From: Mesorhizobium sp. GbtcB19
GTDB lineage: Bacteria > Pseudomonadota > Alphaproteobacteria > Rhizobiales > Rhizobiaceae
Reading direction: 5' to 3'
DNA length: 64,000 nucleotides
Assembly (NCBI RefSeq): GCF_019091085.1
Contig: NZ_JAGXJY010000007.1
Coordinates: forward strand, 186,001 to 250,000
Shown in pieces: positions 7,477 through 17,231 of the stretch; position 1 is the stretch's first letter; every line of letters begins with the position of its first letter. Made by a program: the position numbers and the translations under genes. The notes beneath the pieces are model-generated. The model saw only the letters and a list, made by a program, of their open reading frames with translations, was not told the origin of the DNA and searched no databases.

Positions 7477-8145
7477 CTACCGGGTTTTTGTATTCAGCTC
7501 TCGGTTCGCCGTATAATCGATGGCAAACGTATCGGGCGGGAAGCTGACGCCTTCCTTGGTGTTGAAGATCATCACCGTCGTGTCTTTCCCCTGGGCGTCC
7601 GTGATCGTCCACTGGCGCAGATCATAGGTTTTCGGGTCGAACATCATGGTGATCATCGCATTGCCGAAGACCGACTTGTCGGAAAGCTTGATGGTGGTGA
7701 GGTCGTCTTCTTCCTTGACGTCCTTGACGCGCCCGCCGGAGAGGTCGATGCGGTCGTCGAGCAGCAGTTTCAACGGCGTCTTCGACAGCGGGTAAAGGTC
7801 GGAGGTGTTGAGCTTCTTGTTGAGGATCACCACCGACTTGCCGTCGGAGATGACGCGGAAGTTCGACGATCCGTCATAGTTGAAGCGGATCTTGCCGGGG
7901 CGTTCGAGGAAGAACTTGCCGCCGGTCTGCTCGCCCTTCGGGCCGAACTGCACGAATTCGCCGCTCATCGACTTCACCGAGGAGAAGTGGTCGGCGATCT
8001 TCTGCGCCGCCGGCGGCACGGCCGCCTGCGCGGCGGCCACGAGCTGGTATCCTGGCACGAGGTTGAGAGCGGCAGCTCCGCCAAGCATCAAGCCGAGGCC
8101 GAGGAGCTGGCGGCGGGTGAGGGCGAATTCGGTCGGGGTTTTCAT
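7477..8145 (-). CDS. lolA: Outer-membrane lipoprotein carrier protein LolA
   Basis: This 222-residue LolA-fold protein ferries lipoproteins through the periplasm from the inner-membrane LolCDE complex to the outer membrane. The N-terminus MKTPTEFALTRRQLLGLGLM contains a twin-arginine-like RRQLL motif followed by a hydrophobic core ending at about residue 35. The mature part shows FSSVKSMSGEFVQFGPKG, RPGKIRFNYDG and LLDDRIDLSG, which match rhizobial LolA. The ATG at 8145 was preferred over one 16 codons upstream because it puts the signal at the extreme N-terminus. It follows ftsK on the same strand, the usual order in this group. Confidence 0.9.
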   Translation of the reverse strand: MKTPTEFALTRRQLLGLGLMLGGAAALNLVPGYQLVAAAQAAVPPAAQKIADHFSSVKSMSGEFVQFGPKGEQTGGKFFLERPGKIRFNYDGSSNFRVISDGKSVVILNKKLNTSDLYPLSKTPLKLLLDDRIDLSGGRVKDVKEEDDLTTIKLSDKSVFGNAMITMMFDPKTYDLRQWTITDAQGKDTTVMIFNTKEGVSFPPDTFAIDYTANRELNTKTR

Positions 8146-8286
8146 GCCGGTCACATCCTGTGATTCTTGTCGTGGCAGTATCTGGGCTCCCACTAGGGCC
8201 TAAGTTTGGCGGGTGCGCGACAGCTTCGCACAAACGCGCCAGACGATTTCCGGTTGCCTGCTGACCCTGCGTCTAGCCGGGTCAGG

Positions 8287-8424
8287 GTTTGTCGAGATTC
8301 AGGTCAGGCCGAGTCGAAAATGGTGGTTTCCGAGAACCGGAGCGGAGCGTACTTTTCGTACGTGAGCACCGGAAGCGCAGGAAACCGCCATTTGCAGGCC
8401 GGCCTCACCTGAATATCGACAAAC
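8287..8424. repeat. Family C palindromic repeat, copy 1
   Basis: The outer arms GTTTGTCGAGATTCAGGT and ACCTGAATATCGACAAAC are nearly perfect inverts. Inside are AACCGGAGCGGAGCGTAC and GTACGTGAGCACCGGAAGCG. The element ends two bases before the ftsK stop codon and could act as a transcription terminator or mRNA 3' stabiliser for ftsK. Confidence 0.8.
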
Positions 8425-8425
8425 T

Positions 8426-11098
8426 CTAAAACTTGTCCTCTTCGGTTGGCACCAAGATCTCGCGTTTGCCGGCATGGTTGGCCGGGCCGACAATGCCTTC
8501 CTTCTCCATCTTCTCGATGATCGAGGCGGCGCGGTTGTAGCCGATGCCGAGCCGGCGCTGGATGTAGCTGGTCGAGGCCTTGCCGTCCCGCAGCACCACT
8601 GCCACAGCCTGGTCGTAGGGATCGTCGGAATCCTCGAAATTGCCGCCGCCACCGCCGCCGGAACCGCCCTTCGCCGACGGACCGTCCTCGTCCTCTTCCT
8701 CGTCATCCTCGGTGATGGCGTCGAGATATTCCGGCACGCCCTGCAGCTTGAGGTGCCCGACGACCTTCTCGACCTCGTCGTCGGAGACGAACGGCCCGTG
8801 CACGCGCTGGATGCGGCCGCCACCCGCCATGTAGAGCATGTCGCCCATGCCGAGCAGCTGCTCGGCGCCCTGCTCGCCAAGGATGGTGCGGCTGTCGATC
8901 TTGGACGTCACCTGGAAGGAGATGCGGGTGGGGAAATTGGCCTTGATGGTACCGGTGATGACGTCGACCGACGGACGCTGCGTCGCCATGATGACATGGA
9001 TGCCGGCCGCGCGCGCCATCTGCGCCAGGCGCTGCACCGCGCCTTCGATATCCTTGCCGGCCACCATCATCAGGTCGGCCATCTCGTCGATGATGACGAC
9101 GATGTAGGGCATCGGCTCGAGATCGAGGTCCTCGGTCTCGTAAATCGCCTCGCCGGTCTGGCGGTCGAAGCCGGTCTGCACGGTGCGCGAGATTTTTTCG
9201 CCCTTTTTCTCCGCTTGCTGAACGCGTGCGTTGAAACCGTCGATGTTGCGCACGCCGACCTTGGACATCTTGCGGTAGCGGTCCTCCATCTCACGCACGG
9301 TCCATTTCAGCGCCACCACCGCCTTCTTCGGATCGGTGACGACCGGCGTCAAGAGATGCGGGATGCCATCATAGACCGACAGTTCGAGCATCTTCGGGTC
9401 GATCATGATCAGCCGGCATTCCTGCGGCGTCAGCCGGTAGAGCAGCGACAGGATCATTGTGTTGATGGCGACCGACTTGCCCGAGCCGGTGGTGCCGGCG
9501 ACGAGCACGTGCGGCATCTTGGCGATGTCGACGATGACGGCTTCGCCGTTGATGCTTTTGCCAAGGGCGAGCGCCAGCTTCATCTTGGTCGTCTCGAAGT
9601 CGCGGCTGGCCATGATCTCGCGCAGATAGACCGTCTCGCGCTTGGCATTCGGCAATTCGATGCCAATGGCGTTGCGGCCGGGCACGACGGCGACGCGGCA
9701 GGCGATCGCGCTCATCGAGCGGGCGATGTCGTCGGAAAGGCCGATGACGCGCGAGGACTTGATGCCGGGCGCCGGCTCCAGCTCGTAGAGGGTGACGACC
9801 GGACCTGGGCGGACATGGATGATCTCGCCCTTGACGCCGAAATCCTCCAACACGCCTTCGAGCAGGCGCGCATTCTGCTCCAGCGCGTCCTTCGAAAGGC
9901 TTGCATCCTTGGCGATGTTCTTCGGCTCGGAGAGGAAATGCAGCGACGGCATCTCGAACGTGTCCGACCCGATCAGCGACGTCTGCGCCTCGCGCTGAAC
10001 ACGTGATCCGGGCACGGGACGCGCCGCCGGCGCGGCGACGCGGGTCGCGGCGTCCGAGCGGAAATTCTGCACCTTGGCGCCTGCGCCGCGCCGCTGGACA
10101 GGCGCTTCGTCGTCGAAGTCGTCGAGATCGACGTCTTCGTCCTCTTCGTCATAGATGTCCTCATCGACCGGATCGACCGAGGCGCTGCGGTCGTTGACCA
10201 TGGCGGCGAAGAATTCCGGCTCGACGCGGGCGCGGCCGCCCGGGCTCATGCGGGACTCGGCGAACTCGGCCGATTCGACCCGCTCGGCGGCGCGCCGCCA
10301 GGCGCTGGCCTTCGGCTCCATCGGCGGCTCGAACTCGTCGCGCTCCCGCCTGCGGCGCGCGGCGCGGCGATGCAGGAAGGCGCGGAACGACAGCCACCAA
10401 TGGGTGACGGCGCCGAGCGCCAGTATTCCCTCGTCGCCCTCGTCCTCATCCTCGTCGAACAGCATCTCGTCCTGCTCGCGCGGATCGGGCTGGGCGGCGC
10501 GCTCCATCACGGCAAAGCCGTTCTTGCGGGCAATCAGCGCCGAGCCATAGGCGAAAAGCCACAAGGCCGGAGCGGCAAGGATGAGCGCGATGATGCTGGC
10601 AAAGAGGCCCTTCGGATAGCCGCCGACGGCGATGCCGGGGATCTTCAGCACCATGTCGCCGAAGACGCCGCCGAGGCCGGTGGGCAGCGGCCAGGTGTTG
10701 GGCGGCGTCACGCAGCCGGCGATGGCCGCGGCAAGAAGCGCGAAGCCGAACCAGGCGAAGCCGCGCTTCGGCAGTTTGTCGACGCCGCGCGCCGAAAACA
10801 GAAGGAAGCCCCAGATCACCGCCGGCACCAGGCCGGCGACGGCCGCGAGGCCGAAGAACTGCATGGCGAGATCGGAGAACACCGCGCCCGCGTAGCCCAT
10901 GGCATTGGTGACGACGTTGCTGGTGGCGTGCGAGAAGCTCGGATCGGCGACGTTCCAGGTGGCCAGCGCCGCGATGCCGAAGGCGGTGAACAGGAACAGG
11001 CCGGCCCCGACCAGCCGCCCGACCTGGCGCCGCGCGAATGCCTGGATGCCGTGCCCCGTATCGGTCAGCGCGAGCGGTGCTGAAGCGCCTGAACGCAT
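8426..11098 (-). CDS. ftsK: DNA translocase FtsK
   Basis: This 890-residue FtsK/SpoIIIE translocase pumps chromosome ends across the septum and activates XerCD at dif. The N-terminal 200 residues hold four or five membrane segments. A variable linker follows, with a strongly acidic run around [14 protein letters not shown]. The motor domain has Walker [13 protein letters not shown] and Walker [15 protein letters not shown], and the C-terminal gamma winged helix ends in [18 protein letters not shown]. The ATG at 11098 was chosen because the frame upstream of it is not conserved-looking and [20 protein letters not shown] leads directly into the first membrane segment. lolA lies downstream. Confidence 0.95.
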   Translation of the reverse strand: MRSGASAPLALTDTGHGIQAFARRQVGRLVGAGLFLFTAFGIAALATWNVADPSFSHATSNVVTNAMGYAGAVFSDLAMQFFGLAAVAGLVPAVIWGFLLFSARGVDKLPKRGFAWFGFALLAAAIAGCVTPPNTWPLPTGLGGVFGDMVLKIPGIAVGGYPKGLFASIIALILAAPALWLFAYGSALIARKNGFAVMERAAQPDPREQDEMLFDEDEDEGDEGILALGAVTHWWLSFRAFLHRRAARRRRERDEFEPPMEPKASAWRRAAERVESAEFAESRMSPGGRARVEPEFFAAMVNDRSASVDPVDEDIYDEEDEDVDLDDFDDEAPVQRRGAGAKVQNFRSDAATRVAAPAARPVPGSRVQREAQTSLIGSDTFEMPSLHFLSEPKNIAKDASLSKDALEQNARLLEGVLEDFGVKGEIIHVRPGPVVTLYELEPAPGIKSSRVIGLSDDIARSMSAIACRVAVVPGRNAIGIELPNAKRETVYLREIMASRDFETTKMKLALALGKSINGEAVIVDIAKMPHVLVAGTTGSGKSVAINTMILSLLYRLTPQECRLIMIDPKMLELSVYDGIPHLLTPVVTDPKKAVVALKWTVREMEDRYRKMSKVGVRNIDGFNARVQQAEKKGEKISRTVQTGFDRQTGEAIYETEDLDLEPMPYIVVIIDEMADLMMVAGKDIEGAVQRLAQMARAAGIHVIMATQRPSVDVITGTIKANFPTRISFQVTSKIDSRTILGEQGAEQLLGMGDMLYMAGGGRIQRVHGPFVSDDEVEKVVGHLKLQGVPEYLDAITEDDEEEDEDGPSAKGGSGGGGGGNFEDSDDPYDQAVAVVLRDGKASTSYIQRRLGIGYNRAASIIEKMEKEGIVGPANHAGKREILVPTEEDKF

Positions 11099-11216
11099 GC
11101 CTCTTCCCCGTAATCGTTGCCTGGCCGGGCGCGTGGCGCACCTCGGCAGATTCGAACGCCAGACTATCGGGGGGAAGGTTAAGGCCGCATTAACCATGGC
11201 CTTTTACCGGTACGAA

Positions 11217-11242
11217 GGTGGCAGGCTTTGCAACCTGCCACC
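11217..11242. other. Inverted repeat, possible weak terminator
   Basis: Nine-base arms GGTGGCAGG and CCTGCCACC are separated by eight bases. It sits after the small exported gene (stop 11296) and before ftsK on the minus strand. There is no T tract, so a rho-independent terminator is only possible. Confidence 0.4.
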
Positions 11243-11295
11243 CCCTTCATGAATGACAAAACGGTCAGGCCCGTGCAGACCCGACCTTCGGCACA

Positions 11296-11574
11296 TCACT
11301 TGCTGGCGCCGCCATACGCCTTCAGGTTGGCGCAGAATTCGGCGTGAGGCTTGCTCATCGCCGCGTCCTGGCATTCCTTCATCATCATGTCCTGCTTGTC
11401 CTTCGGCGTCGCCGCCCAGGCCGCCTTGAAGTCGGCTTCCGGCTTCATGGTCTTCATGCTGGAATCGGTGAAGAACGGGGCCATGTTGTCCGGCTCATCG
11501 AGAGCACCGGCAAGTGCAACGCCGCTGATCATCGAAAGAGCCATTGCTCCCAGGAAGATGTTCTTGATGTTCAT
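11296..11574 (-). CDS. Small exported protein of unknown function
   Basis: This 92-residue protein has a clear Sec signal (MNIKNIFLGAMALSMISGVALA, cleavage after ALA-22). The mature part is about 70 residues, with two Cys (in KECQDA and EFCANL) that could form one disulfide, and repeated Met-Lys residues. I do not recognise a family. A GGAAGGGAA-like ribosome binding site precedes the ATG. It lies upstream of ftsK on the same strand, but the 200-base gap and an inverted repeat between them suggest separate transcription. Confidence 0.8.
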   Translation of the reverse strand: MNIKNIFLGAMALSMISGVALAGALDEPDNMAPFFTDSSMKTMKPEADFKAAWAATPKDKQDMMMKECQDAAMSKPHAEFCANLKAYGGASK

Positions 11575-11737
11575 CAGGTGGTTCCTTCCCTTTTTTGTTT
11601 AACGATCGCCAGAACGGCGGCCGCAATCCCAGTACGGATCTGGAAAGCCCGATGTTTCTTCCTGCCGGCGCATCACGCGAACGTGATAATGTCGAAAAAC
11701 GATTCTCCGCCCGGCGCACCAGTACGAACGATTTTCC

Positions 11738-11769
11738 AAAAAAAGGAGGCCCGGATTGCTCCGGGCCTC
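11738..11769 (-). terminator. Rho-independent terminator of the glnK-amtB operon
   Basis: Read on the minus strand, a perfect ten-base stem (GAGGCCCGGA / TCCGGGCCTC) with a four-base loop is followed by CC and then seven T residues. It lies about 195 bases beyond the amtB stop, with a family A repeat in between. Confidence 0.85.
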
Positions 11770-11852
11770 AAGGCGTGAGCCCCTTGCGGAAGCGTCACGA
11801 CGGGATCTTGGGAGGAATTCCGGGCCGGCGGGAGGAGGATCCGCCGGCCCTC

Positions 11853-11900
11853 GGGCAATTCCAGGAAAATGTGAAACGGGTTTCCCGTCCGGAATTGCCC
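11853..11900. repeat. Family A short palindromic repeat, copy 3
   Basis: GGGCAATTCC and GGAATTGCCC arms enclose AGGAAAATGTGAAACGGGTTTCCCGTCC. It sits in the 3' untranslated region of amtB, upstream of the operon's terminator. Confidence 0.8.
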
Positions 11901-11964
11901 CAAGCAAGTAGCGGAGCGGCTCTGCGTTTCCGTGAAACGATGAACCGCTCCGGCAAAGCCGGCC

Positions 11965-13326
11965 TTACGGCACCACTTCGCCGTGCTGGGTGACGTCGAG
12001 ACCTTCCACTTCTTCCTGGGTCGACGGACGCAGGCCGACGAGCGCCTTGACGATGTAGAGGATCACGAAAGTGGCGACCGCGGTCCACAGGATGGTGAAG
12101 GCGATGCCGTAAAGCTGCTTGCCGACCGAAGCGTCCTTGCCGAGCGCGTTGATCGCCGGATCGGCGAGCGCGCCGGTGAGCAGGGCGCCGACGATACCGC
12201 CGATACCATGCACGCCGAAGGCATCGAGCGAGTCGTCATAGCCGAGCGCATGCTTGAGCTTGACCGCCGACAGGTAGCAGATGACGCCGGCGAGAATGCC
12301 GACGATGAAGGCGCCGGTCGGGTTGACGAAGCCGGAAGCCGGCGTCACCGCGACGAGGCCGGCGACGGCGCCCGAGATGATGCCGAGCACCGAGGGCTTC
12401 TTGGCGACGATCCATTCGGCGAACATCCAGGCCAGCGCCGCGGCGGCGGTGGCGACCTGCGTGTTCATCATCGCGGCGCCGGCGAGGCCGTCGGCCGCCA
12501 GTTCCGAACCGGCGTTGAAACCGAACCAGCCGACCCACAGCAGCGAGGCGCCGATCACCGAATAGACGAGATTATGCGGCGCCATGTTGGTGGTGCCGTA
12601 GCCCTCGCGCTTGCCCAGCACCAATGCGCAGACCAGGCCCGCGACACCGGCGTTGATATGGACGACCGTGCCGCCGGCGAAGTCGAGAACGCCGGCCGTG
12701 CCGAGGAAGCCGCCGCCCCACACCCAATGCGCGATCGGCGCGTAGACGAAGACCAGCCACAGGCCCATGAAGAGCAGCAACGCCGAGAATTTCATGCGCT
12801 CGGCGAAGGCGCCGGCAATCAGCGCCGGCGTGATGATGGCAAAGGTCATCTGGAACATCGAGAAGACGAACTCGGGAATGTTCGAGACTCCCGGCAGCCA
12901 AAGCGTCGAAACCGTGATGCCGTGGTGGAAGAAGCGCGAGAAGCCGCCGATATAGTTGTTCAGGCTGGAGGAGTCGTTGGTGGTGAAGGCGAGCGAATAG
13001 CCGAACATGAACCACAGCACCGTCACCAGGCAGGTGATGGCGAAGCTCTGCATGATGGTGGCCAGCACGTTCTTCTTGCGCACCATGCCGCCATAGAACA
13101 GCGCCAGGCCGGGAATGGTCATCATCAGCACCAGCGCCGTCGAGGTCAGCATCCAGGCGGTGTTGCCGGTGTCGAGGACCGGGGTCGGCGCGGGCGCCGG
13201 AGCGGTGGTCGTGGCGGCCGGCGCGGCTGTCTGCGCGAAGGCTGCGACCGAGCTCAAGGCTGTGAACGCGAACGCCGCGAGGGCGGCAGCGCGTCCCGTC
13301 GTCTTCGAGGTGGAAGGAATATTCAT
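11965..13326 (-). CDS. amtB: Ammonium transporter
   Basis: This 453-residue Amt/Mep channel conducts ammonium across the inner membrane. A signal-like N-terminus (to about residue 32, FAQ) and an Ala/Pro-rich spacer precede eleven membrane helices. The twin histidines of the pore appear in GTVVHINAGVAG and DAFGVHGIGGIVG. The phenylalanine gate region and the Amt signature (ADRMKF-like AERMKFSALLLF) are present. It lies 31 bases after glnK on the same strand, the standard operon in which GlnK plugs AmtB when nitrogen is plentiful. Expression is probably under NtrC and sigma-54 (see the site at 13781). Confidence 0.97.
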   Translation of the reverse strand: MNIPSTSKTTGRAAALAAFAFTALSSVAAFAQTAAPAATTTAPAPAPTPVLDTGNTAWMLTSTALVLMMTIPGLALFYGGMVRKKNVLATIMQSFAITCLVTVLWFMFGYSLAFTTNDSSSLNNYIGGFSRFFHHGITVSTLWLPGVSNIPEFVFSMFQMTFAIITPALIAGAFAERMKFSALLLFMGLWLVFVYAPIAHWVWGGGFLGTAGVLDFAGGTVVHINAGVAGLVCALVLGKREGYGTTNMAPHNLVYSVIGASLLWVGWFGFNAGSELAADGLAGAAMMNTQVATAAAALAWMFAEWIVAKKPSVLGIISGAVAGLVAVTPASGFVNPTGAFIVGILAGVICYLSAVKLKHALGYDDSLDAFGVHGIGGIVGALLTGALADPAINALGKDASVGKQLYGIAFTILWTAVATFVILYIVKALVGLRPSTQEEVEGLDVTQHGEVVP

Positions 13327-13357
13327 TGAACTCTCCGTTGGAATAGCTGGTCGCCGC

Positions 13358-13702
<345 letters not shown>

Positions 13703-13780
13703 TCACCCTTTGCTGTTGCGGTCCCCCGCGATTGCACGACTTCGCCGATCCCGTGGGGAGCCGGAGAGTGCACAACAGGA

Positions 13781-13797
13781 TTCAAGCTCCGTGCCAA
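13781..13797 (-). promoter_or_regulatory. Candidate sigma-54 promoter upstream of glnK
   Basis: On the minus strand, 85 bases before the glnK ATG, the sequence reads TTGGCACGGAGCTTGAA. It matches the consensus TTGGCAC-N5-TTGCW at the -24 element and spacing, but has A instead of C in the -12 GC. The glnK-amtB context makes it credible despite that mismatch. Confidence 0.5.
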
Positions 13798-13943
13798 TTG
13801 CCGAAACGGGCGTTAACCTGTTGTAAACAAAGGGAGCGAGTGCCCTGTGCCCAATTTTGCGGCGCAGGAACGCGAAGGCGAATGATTAAAAAGTAGGCAG
13901 AATTTGAGAAATGCCTGTTTAGCAGGCTAAACGCGAAACCGGC

Positions 13944-14807
13944 TCAGCGTTTCAGCCGGATCAGGCCTTCCTGGGCGACCGAGGCGATCAGCGTTCCGTC
14001 GCGAGCGAACAGCGAACCGCGCGTGAAGCCGCGCGAACCTTGCGTCGACGGGCTGTCCTGATTGTAGAGGATCCAGTCGTCCAGCGAATGACTGCGGTGG
14101 AACCACATGGCGTGGTCGAGGCTGGCGGCCTGGATGTCGCGGTCGAAGATGGCGCGGCCATGCGCGAAGGTCGAGGTGTCGAGCAGCGTCATGTCCGAAA
14201 GATAGGCAAGCACCGCCGCCTGGATGGCGCGGTTTTCCGGCACCGGGCCGGTGGTGCGGATCCAGATGTTCTGCTCAGGCTCCAGTTTCTCGCGGCTGGT
14301 GTAATGCTTCAGCATCACCGGCTTCATCTCGATCGGCCGGTCGCGCTCCCAGTAGCGCTTGATGCCTTCCGGCACCGCCTCGCCGAATTTTCTCAACAGC
14401 TCGCGCTGGGAGAGCAACGTGTCGGGCGCCGGCACGTCGCGCGGCATCGGCAGCTGATGCTCCAGCCCGACCTCGTCCTGCTGGAACGACGCTTCCAGCG
14501 AAAAGATCGCCTGGCCATGCTGGATCGCCACGACGCGGCGCGTGGTGAAGGAGCCGCCGTCGCGGATGCGGTCGACCTCGTAGACGATCGGCAGCTTGGT
14601 GTCGCCCGGCCGCATGAAATAGCCGTGCAGCGAATGCACGTGACGTTCCGGCTCGACGGTGCGCTGCGCGGCGACCAGCGCCTGCGCGATGGTCTGGCCG
14701 CCGAAGACGCGCTGCCAGTCGACCTTGGGGCTGCGACCACGATACAGATTGTGTTCGAGCTGCTCGAGGTCGAGAATGTCGAGAAGCTCGTCCATGGCCG
14801 CCGTCAT
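13944..14807 (-). CDS. tesB: Acyl-CoA thioesterase II
   Basis: This 287-residue double hot-dog thioesterase hydrolyses acyl-CoA to free fatty acid and CoA in the cytoplasm. The N-terminal domain reads LEHNLYRGRSPKVDWQRVFG and GGQTIAQALVAAQRTV, followed by SLHGYFMRPGDTKLPIVYEV and the RDGGSFTTRRVVAIQ segment. The C-terminal half includes SLDHAMWFHR and a final DWILYNQDSPST segment with the catalytic Asp region of the family. Length and motifs are standard. It is divergent from the UbiH-type gene, with 103 bases between starts. Confidence 0.95.
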   Translation of the reverse strand: MTAAMDELLDILDLEQLEHNLYRGRSPKVDWQRVFGGQTIAQALVAAQRTVEPERHVHSLHGYFMRPGDTKLPIVYEVDRIRDGGSFTTRRVVAIQHGQAIFSLEASFQQDEVGLEHQLPMPRDVPAPDTLLSQRELLRKFGEAVPEGIKRYWERDRPIEMKPVMLKHYTSREKLEPEQNIWIRTTGPVPENRAIQAAVLAYLSDMTLLDTSTFAHGRAIFDRDIQAASLDHAMWFHRSHSLDDWILYNQDSPSTQGSRGFTRGSLFARDGTLIASVAQEGLIRLKR

Positions 14808-14910
14808 GTTTGAAATCCTTCAAAGATGTGCCATGGCCGGTTTCGGACAGGACGTGCGGGCAGTCAAGGCCGCAAACGGCAGCCGGCCGAAGCCGCGAAA
14901 GGAAGATGCC

Positions 14911-16188
14911 ATGGTCGACCGCAAGCCGGATGGAGCTGGGGCGAACGGAAACCGCGAGGCACCGCTGGACGTGCTCATCGCCGGCGCCGGCTATGTCGGG
15001 CTCACCGCCGCCGTGTCGTTGAAGCAGGCGCGCCCTAGCCTCGCCATCGCCATCGTCGATTCCGCCCCCGCCGGCGTCTGGCAGCGCGACGGCCGCGCCT
15101 CGGCCGTCGCAGCGGCCGCCAGCCGCATGTTGGAACAGCTCGGCGTCTGGGAAGAGATCGCGCCGGAGGCACAGGCGATCACCGAAATGATCATCACCGA
15201 CTCGCGCGCCGCCGACCCGGTCCGCCCGGTATTTTTGACCTTCGACGGCGAGGTGGCGCCGGGCGAACCCTTCGCCCATATGGTCGCCAACCGCGACTTG
15301 AACGGCGCGCTGCGCCGGCGCGCCGAAAAACTCGGCATCGATATCATCGAAGGCATGGCGGTCAGCGCCTTCGACACCAATGGCGCCGGCATCACCGTGC
15401 ACCTGGCCGATGGCGCGGCGCTGAAGGCGCGGCTGCTGGTCGCCGCTGACGGCGTCAATTCGAAGCTGCGCGACATGGCCGGCATCAAGACGGTGAAATG
15501 GGAATACGGCCAGTCCGGCATCGTCTGCACGGTGGCGCATGAGCGCCCGCACAACGGCCGCGCCGAGGAGCATTTCCTGCCCGCCGGTCCGTTCGCCACA
15601 CTGCCGCTGAAGCCGGACAAGGATGGCACCAACCGCTCGTCGATCGTCTGGGTGGAACGCACCGAAGATGCCAAGGCGCTGGTCGAGGGCGACGAGTTCG
15701 TCTTCGAGCATGATCTGGAGCAGCGCTTCGGTCTCAAGCTCGGCGAGATCCGGGTCGCCGACAAGCCCCGCGCCTGGCCGCTCGGCCTGACGCTGGCGCG
15801 GGCCTTCGTCGCGCCGCGCATCGCGCTCGCCGGCGACGCCGCGCACGGCATCCACCCGATCGCCGGCCAGGGCCTCAATCTCGGCTTCAAGGATGTGGCA
15901 GCGCTGGCGGAAGTCGTGGTCGAGGCCGACCGGCTCGGCCAGGACATCGGCGCCCTCGACGTGCTCGAGCGCTACCAGCAATGGCGCCGCTTCGACACGC
16001 TGCAGATGGGCGTCACCACCGACGTGCTCAACCGGCTGTTCTCCAACGACATCGGCCCGCTGCGCGCCGCGCGCGACCTCGGCCTCGGGCTTGTCGAGCG
16101 CATGCCGAAGCTGAAGGAATTCTTCATTCGCCAGGCTTCGGGCCTGTCCGGCGACACGCCGAGGCTGCTCAAGGGCGAGGCGATCTGA
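14911..16188 (+). CDS. UbiH/UbiF/VisC/COQ6 family FAD-dependent hydroxylase
   Basis: This 425-residue flavin monooxygenase is probably a ring hydroxylase of ubiquinone synthesis. The N-terminal dinucleotide motif is VLIAGAGYVGLTAAVSLKQ, the middle DG motif is LLVAADGVNSKLRDMAG, and the FAD-ribityl motif is RIALAGDAAHGIHPIAGQGL followed by NLGFKDVAAL, typical of this family. The ATG at 14911 with GGAAG just upstream was chosen because the longer frame begins inside the tesB promoter. Which ring position it oxidises cannot be told from sequence, since alphaproteobacterial UbiL/UbiH/UbiM-type enzymes differ in regiospecificity. Confidence 0.92.
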   Translation: MVDRKPDGAGANGNREAPLDVLIAGAGYVGLTAAVSLKQARPSLAIAIVDSAPAGVWQRDGRASAVAAAASRMLEQLGVWEEIAPEAQAITEMIITDSRAADPVRPVFLTFDGEVAPGEPFAHMVANRDLNGALRRRAEKLGIDIIEGMAVSAFDTNGAGITVHLADGAALKARLLVAADGVNSKLRDMAGIKTVKWEYGQSGIVCTVAHERPHNGRAEEHFLPAGPFATLPLKPDKDGTNRSSIVWVERTEDAKALVEGDEFVFEHDLEQRFGLKLGEIRVADKPRAWPLGLTLARAFVAPRIALAGDAAHGIHPIAGQGLNLGFKDVAALAEVVVEADRLGQDIGALDVLERYQQWRRFDTLQMGVTTDVLNRLFSNDIGPLRAARDLGLGLVERMPKLKEFFIRQASGLSGDTPRLLKGEAI

Positions 16189-16220
16189 ACTATATTGCAG
16201 TGACGCCGAAGCCTAAACGA

Positions 16221-16403
16221 CGTCGTCATCCACGGGCGGAGCGACGCGAAGCGGAGCGCAGACCCGAGGATCCATTCCGTGACCTTGACCGAAGAGTGCA
16301 GCCGAACAGAATTCCGCACGCAGCAACGCGTTGAGGTAACGGCATGGATTCTATGGTCTGCGCCGCGTCGCTTCGCTCCTTGCTCCGCCATAGAATGACG
16401 AAG
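16221..16403. repeat. Family B palindromic repeat, copy 1
   Basis: The left arm CGTCATCCACGGGCGGAGCG...GATCCATTCCGTGACC and the right arm CGGCATGGATTCTATGGTCT...GAATGACGAAG are imperfect inverts. With the family C copy at 16463 it accounts for most of the 394-base gap between 16189 and 16582. No gene is seen there. Confidence 0.8.
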
Positions 16404-16462
16404 CGACAGGCGTTCCAGCCAATCGCCGAGGCAGGCGATCCGACCGCCGCCGCGACGCCGAA

Positions 16463-16581
16463 AATTCAGGTCAGGCCGAGCCGAAAATGGCGGATTCCGA
16501 GAACCGGAGCGGAGCGTACTTCTCGTACGTGAGCACCGGAAGCGCAGGAAGCCGGCATTTACAGGCCGGCCTCACCTGAAT
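16463..16581. repeat. Family C palindromic repeat, copy 2
   Basis: ATTCAGGTCAGGCCGAGCCG on the left and CGGCCTCACCTGAAT on the right are inverted ends. The core ACCGGAGCGGAGCGTAC...GTACGTGAGCACCGGAAGCG is almost identical to the copy at 8287. It ends next to the stop codon of the minus-strand TerB-like gene. Confidence 0.8.
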
Positions 16582-16582
16582 T

Positions 16583-17113
16583 CTAGTTGACCTCGAAACC
16601 CAGCTTCTGCCTTAACCTCAACATCCGCTGATCAGCGATCTTGAGGCTCTGCTCGCCGCCCTGCGCGACGCGGTTCAGCATCTTGAGCAGGTCGTCGCGC
16701 TCATGCGGATCGAGGCGCTCGAGCAGGAAGGGCGCCAGCTTGTCGATGACGATCGTCGTGTCGTCGACCTGCGCCGCCGCCCATTTGGCGTAGACGACGG
16801 CCTCGTCGGTCTTCTTCGGACTTTCGGCGATCTGCGCGATCACCTCGCGCAGCACCGCCTCGCGCTTCGGCAGCACCGGTCCTTGCTCGGCGACGATCGC
16901 GGTGATCAGCGTCGCGGCCGCCACCACCGGATCGTCGATCGCCGTCAGCGGCGACAGCGCCGCCTGCTTGCGCAGTTTCTTGCGCCGCATATTGCCTTGC
17001 ACGCGGCCGACGACGTCGGCCACCTCGCGCGCGGCGTCGCTCATATATTTCAGCCGGTACCACCAGATGGCGGCCGCTCCAAGCAGGCCAAGTATCGCAA
17101 TAAGAATAGGCAT
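16583..17113 (-). CDS. TerB-like membrane-anchored protein
   Basis: This 176-residue protein has an N-terminal membrane helix (MPILIAILGLLGAAAIWWYR) followed by a basic linker and an all-helical domain. The segment AIDDPVVAAATLITAIVAEQGPVLPKRE, with a later DPHERDDLLKMLNRVAQG, is reminiscent of the TerB/DjlA-like fold, in which acidic residues bind metal. The similarity is by pattern only and tellurite resistance should not be inferred. The ATG at 17113 was chosen because it starts the membrane anchor directly. The function is unknown. Confidence 0.8.
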   Translation of the reverse strand: MPILIAILGLLGAAAIWWYRLKYMSDAAREVADVVGRVQGNMRRKKLRKQAALSPLTAIDDPVVAAATLITAIVAEQGPVLPKREAVLREVIAQIAESPKKTDEAVVYAKWAAAQVDDTTIVIDKLAPFLLERLDPHERDDLLKMLNRVAQGGEQSLKIADQRMLRLRQKLGFEVN

Positions 17114-17231
17114 GCCGAATTTCCCCGAAATCGCGGTGACGATAAGAGAAGCGCGGCATTGCTTCAACACGCAACGGTTGCGACCGGTGAAGAAAGGCTG
17201 AACATCGCGCCACAACCGCGATAAGGCGGCA

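Noticed and set aside
8474..10006. A 510-residue plus-strand open frame opposite ftsK
   Set aside because: It mirrors the ftsK coding strand and has no motif of any kind; GC-rich coding sequence routinely leaves such antisense frames open.
11983..13329. A 448-residue plus-strand open frame opposite amtB
   Set aside because: It is Asp/Glu/Arg-rich in the way an antisense of a membrane protein is expected to be, and amtB is certain.
13846..13866. TGTGCC...GGCGCA pair as an NtrC site upstream of glnK
   Set aside because: The spacing between arms (nine bases) does not fit the NtrC consensus, and one arm base is off.
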